A stretch of 64,000 nt of DNA, from contig CM077023.1 of the NCBI GenBank assembly GCA_039090855.1, forward strand, positions 80,017,127-80,081,126, read 5' to 3'. The DNA comes from Macrothele yani. Its lineage: Eukaryota > Arthropoda > Arachnida > Araneae > Macrothelidae. This document shows positions 62,346 to 64,000 of this stretch, in pieces. Position 1 is the stretch's first letter. Each line of letters starts with the position of its first letter. A model generated the notes under the pieces. That model ran no database searches. It was not told the origin of the DNA and saw only the letters and a list, made by a program, of their open reading frames with translations. The position numbers were made by a program, and so were the translations under genes.

Positions 62346-64000
62346 TGCCACGGGGGATGTTTGAAAGACACCAAAAAATTTTCGGTGTATTCGAGAATTA
62401 ATTGTATCCAGAGTCAAAGTACTGGATGTTTCGTTGATGTGTGCTAACAACCTGTGGATTATGAGTGACATATGACAGATATGAATAAAATCAAAATCTG
62501 TAAGTAACCTTGTTTTCACTGAACCTCTCTGGATGTATTCTTGAAGTGACGTTTCTGCGCTGAGCTAAGGACATTTCCAGCTACTAAGTTAATTAAGCTA
62601 TCCGGAGCATCAAGTAAGCGCTTCAATTAAAGCAATGTTTCAGATTCAAGTAATGCAATGTTCTAGGGAAACTGACTTTTCACACATAGGTACACATAAT
62701 TAACTAAGAACATTATAAATACTCTACTTCGTGAACTGCACATTAGCCGAATCCTCCGTTTGTCTCGACATTCCATTCCTGCTGCTAAAAAAGGGGGGAC
62801 CTCAGAAGGAATCATTTTATATTACTGTCCGAAGATAGCATTTGCAGTTCCAGTAACGTAAGGATGAAGCCACTCTGCATGAAAAAGGAAAAATAGACGT
62901 ATACTGTCAATTTAACCTTCCGTTTGTACGTCAATTTCTGTTACCGCTCGTTATATTGTACTGAACATCACGTCGGAACTATCAAGAGTTTATTCTTTGT
63001 GACATCACTGGCTGGCAGTCCGTTCAAGGAGACGTTGATGTAAACGAAACTGTTTTATCTGAAAGGGGTGATAGGTATTGGAAATTTGCTAGTTGTTAAC
63101 AATTTTGTTAAGACAATATTTTTGTCGTTAAGCTTCTGACCGTCTTTAGAGTTAGTTAGATGTTAATTTAAGTTATTGTTTGTTACCTTTGTGAGTAGCA
63201 AAATTGTTGCGACTCGTCTGTTACCTATATATATTGTGATCAAATCACGATTACTATTGGAAACTGTCTGTGAATCCGATTTCGTTGTGTGCCCTTCGAG
63301 AAAAAGGAATGAAAATCTTGTCTCGGACACAAACTATAAGTCTTTCTTTGCCATAATTTCGTTTTAATTTTATTCTGTTTAACTCTGATTAACATTATAA
63401 GCACCGCTTTAAATACTGATTAACATTATAGAACGTAGACAGAATTAACAAACATGTTATAGTTATACACTCCATAGAAAAAAGTGCAATCGTCGAATAT
63501 CATTGTTTACTTTGCAATGCGTATTGCTTGAAATCTTCCGGTCAAAACTGTCATTAGATTTCGGCAATAATCCTGTCTATCAAAGGCCAATTACTGTTAC
63601 GCAAAAAAATAAAAAGTCAGACCAATTTCATAACAACAGTTCGTCGTGTGTTTTTTTACGAACTTAAATATAAGCACTAACAATTATTAAAACTTAGAAA
63701 AAAGTGGTAAATTGAAGGAATAAAGGTTTGCTAAATAAGAAAAAAGGAAATGCTAATAAAAAAGCAAATTATTTGGTACGTCTTGTGGTGTGTTCAGTGT
63801 ATTTAAAAGTAAATCAGGTGGGCTTTTGGGGCTTTTGACGAACATTGTCCTAAAACTCAAATGAAATTCATCAATCAAAATCGTAATTATCTGCACAATG
63901 AGCGAGTATACTGCATGTTCTTTTTTTTTTTTTTTTTAATTAGAACACATCGGGGTTAGAACATTTTGGTCCAATTAAGCGGCTGCTCCAATTATACAAA
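62346..64000. other. No gene recognised to the window end
   Basis: AT-rich, with a T tract at 63920-63937. No element or gene supported. Confidence 0.4.

Overview
This window looks like intergenic DNA from an AT-rich animal genome. The mix of many divergent Tc1/mariner families, RTE-like and Jockey/CR1-like LINEs, a Penelope-like element, hAT-type elements, LTR remnants and an abundant tRNA-derived SINE suggests an arthropod. A chelicerate such as a spider would fit, but that is an impression and the sequence does not prove it. I found no host protein-coding gene, rRNA or genuine tRNA gene. Almost every recognisable open reading frame is a decayed piece of a transposable element.

Layout. 0-10.5 kb: a mariner (593-1891, minus), a SINE insertion inside a 25-bp direct repeat (2201-2559), a mariner 3' scrap, a decayed Tc1-like gene (minus), a Tc1-like element with both ends (5861-7091), a fold-back MITE fragment and the best-preserved Tc1-like element (8955-10501, one in-frame stop). 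10.5-24.4 kb: unclassified interspersed repeats (12.0-13.1 kb and an inverted relative at 18.4-18.9 kb), a hAT-type element with a perfect 8-bp target duplication (14505-15291), a TGGTGCA-rich fold-back complex (16073-16674), a Tc1-like element folded back on itself (18968-19921), two gypsy-like LTR remnants, a second hAT-type element carrying a Penelope-type 3' tail, and a SINE cluster. 24.4-41.5 kb: mostly empty AT-rich sequence with two decayed Tc1-like elements, young SINEs with clear target duplications, a Tc1-like element split by an LTR (36640-38490), and short fragments.

41.5-52 kb is the densest part. It holds a Penelope-like element with a hammerhead-ribozyme-like tail (41575-43060), a Jockey/CR1-like LINE on the minus strand interrupted between reverse-transcriptase motifs B and C by a Tc1-like element, two RTE-like LINE fragments, and a second copy of the 5861-7091 Tc1 family (48321-49552). 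52-64 kb holds a hAT-type element containing an RTE fragment and a (TA)n tract, an LTR with TATA and polyadenylation signals, a satellite array with a three-monomer higher-order period of about 458 bp that carries CTCF-consensus-like sites (57.76-59.35 kb), a SINE cluster and a third related LTR.

The elements do not form a pathway. What ties them together is a history of nested insertion and decay. The two signals I would look at first are the pair of hammerhead-like motifs with covarying stem II helices (42956-43003 plus, 21385-21436 minus) and the CTCF-like higher-order satellite.
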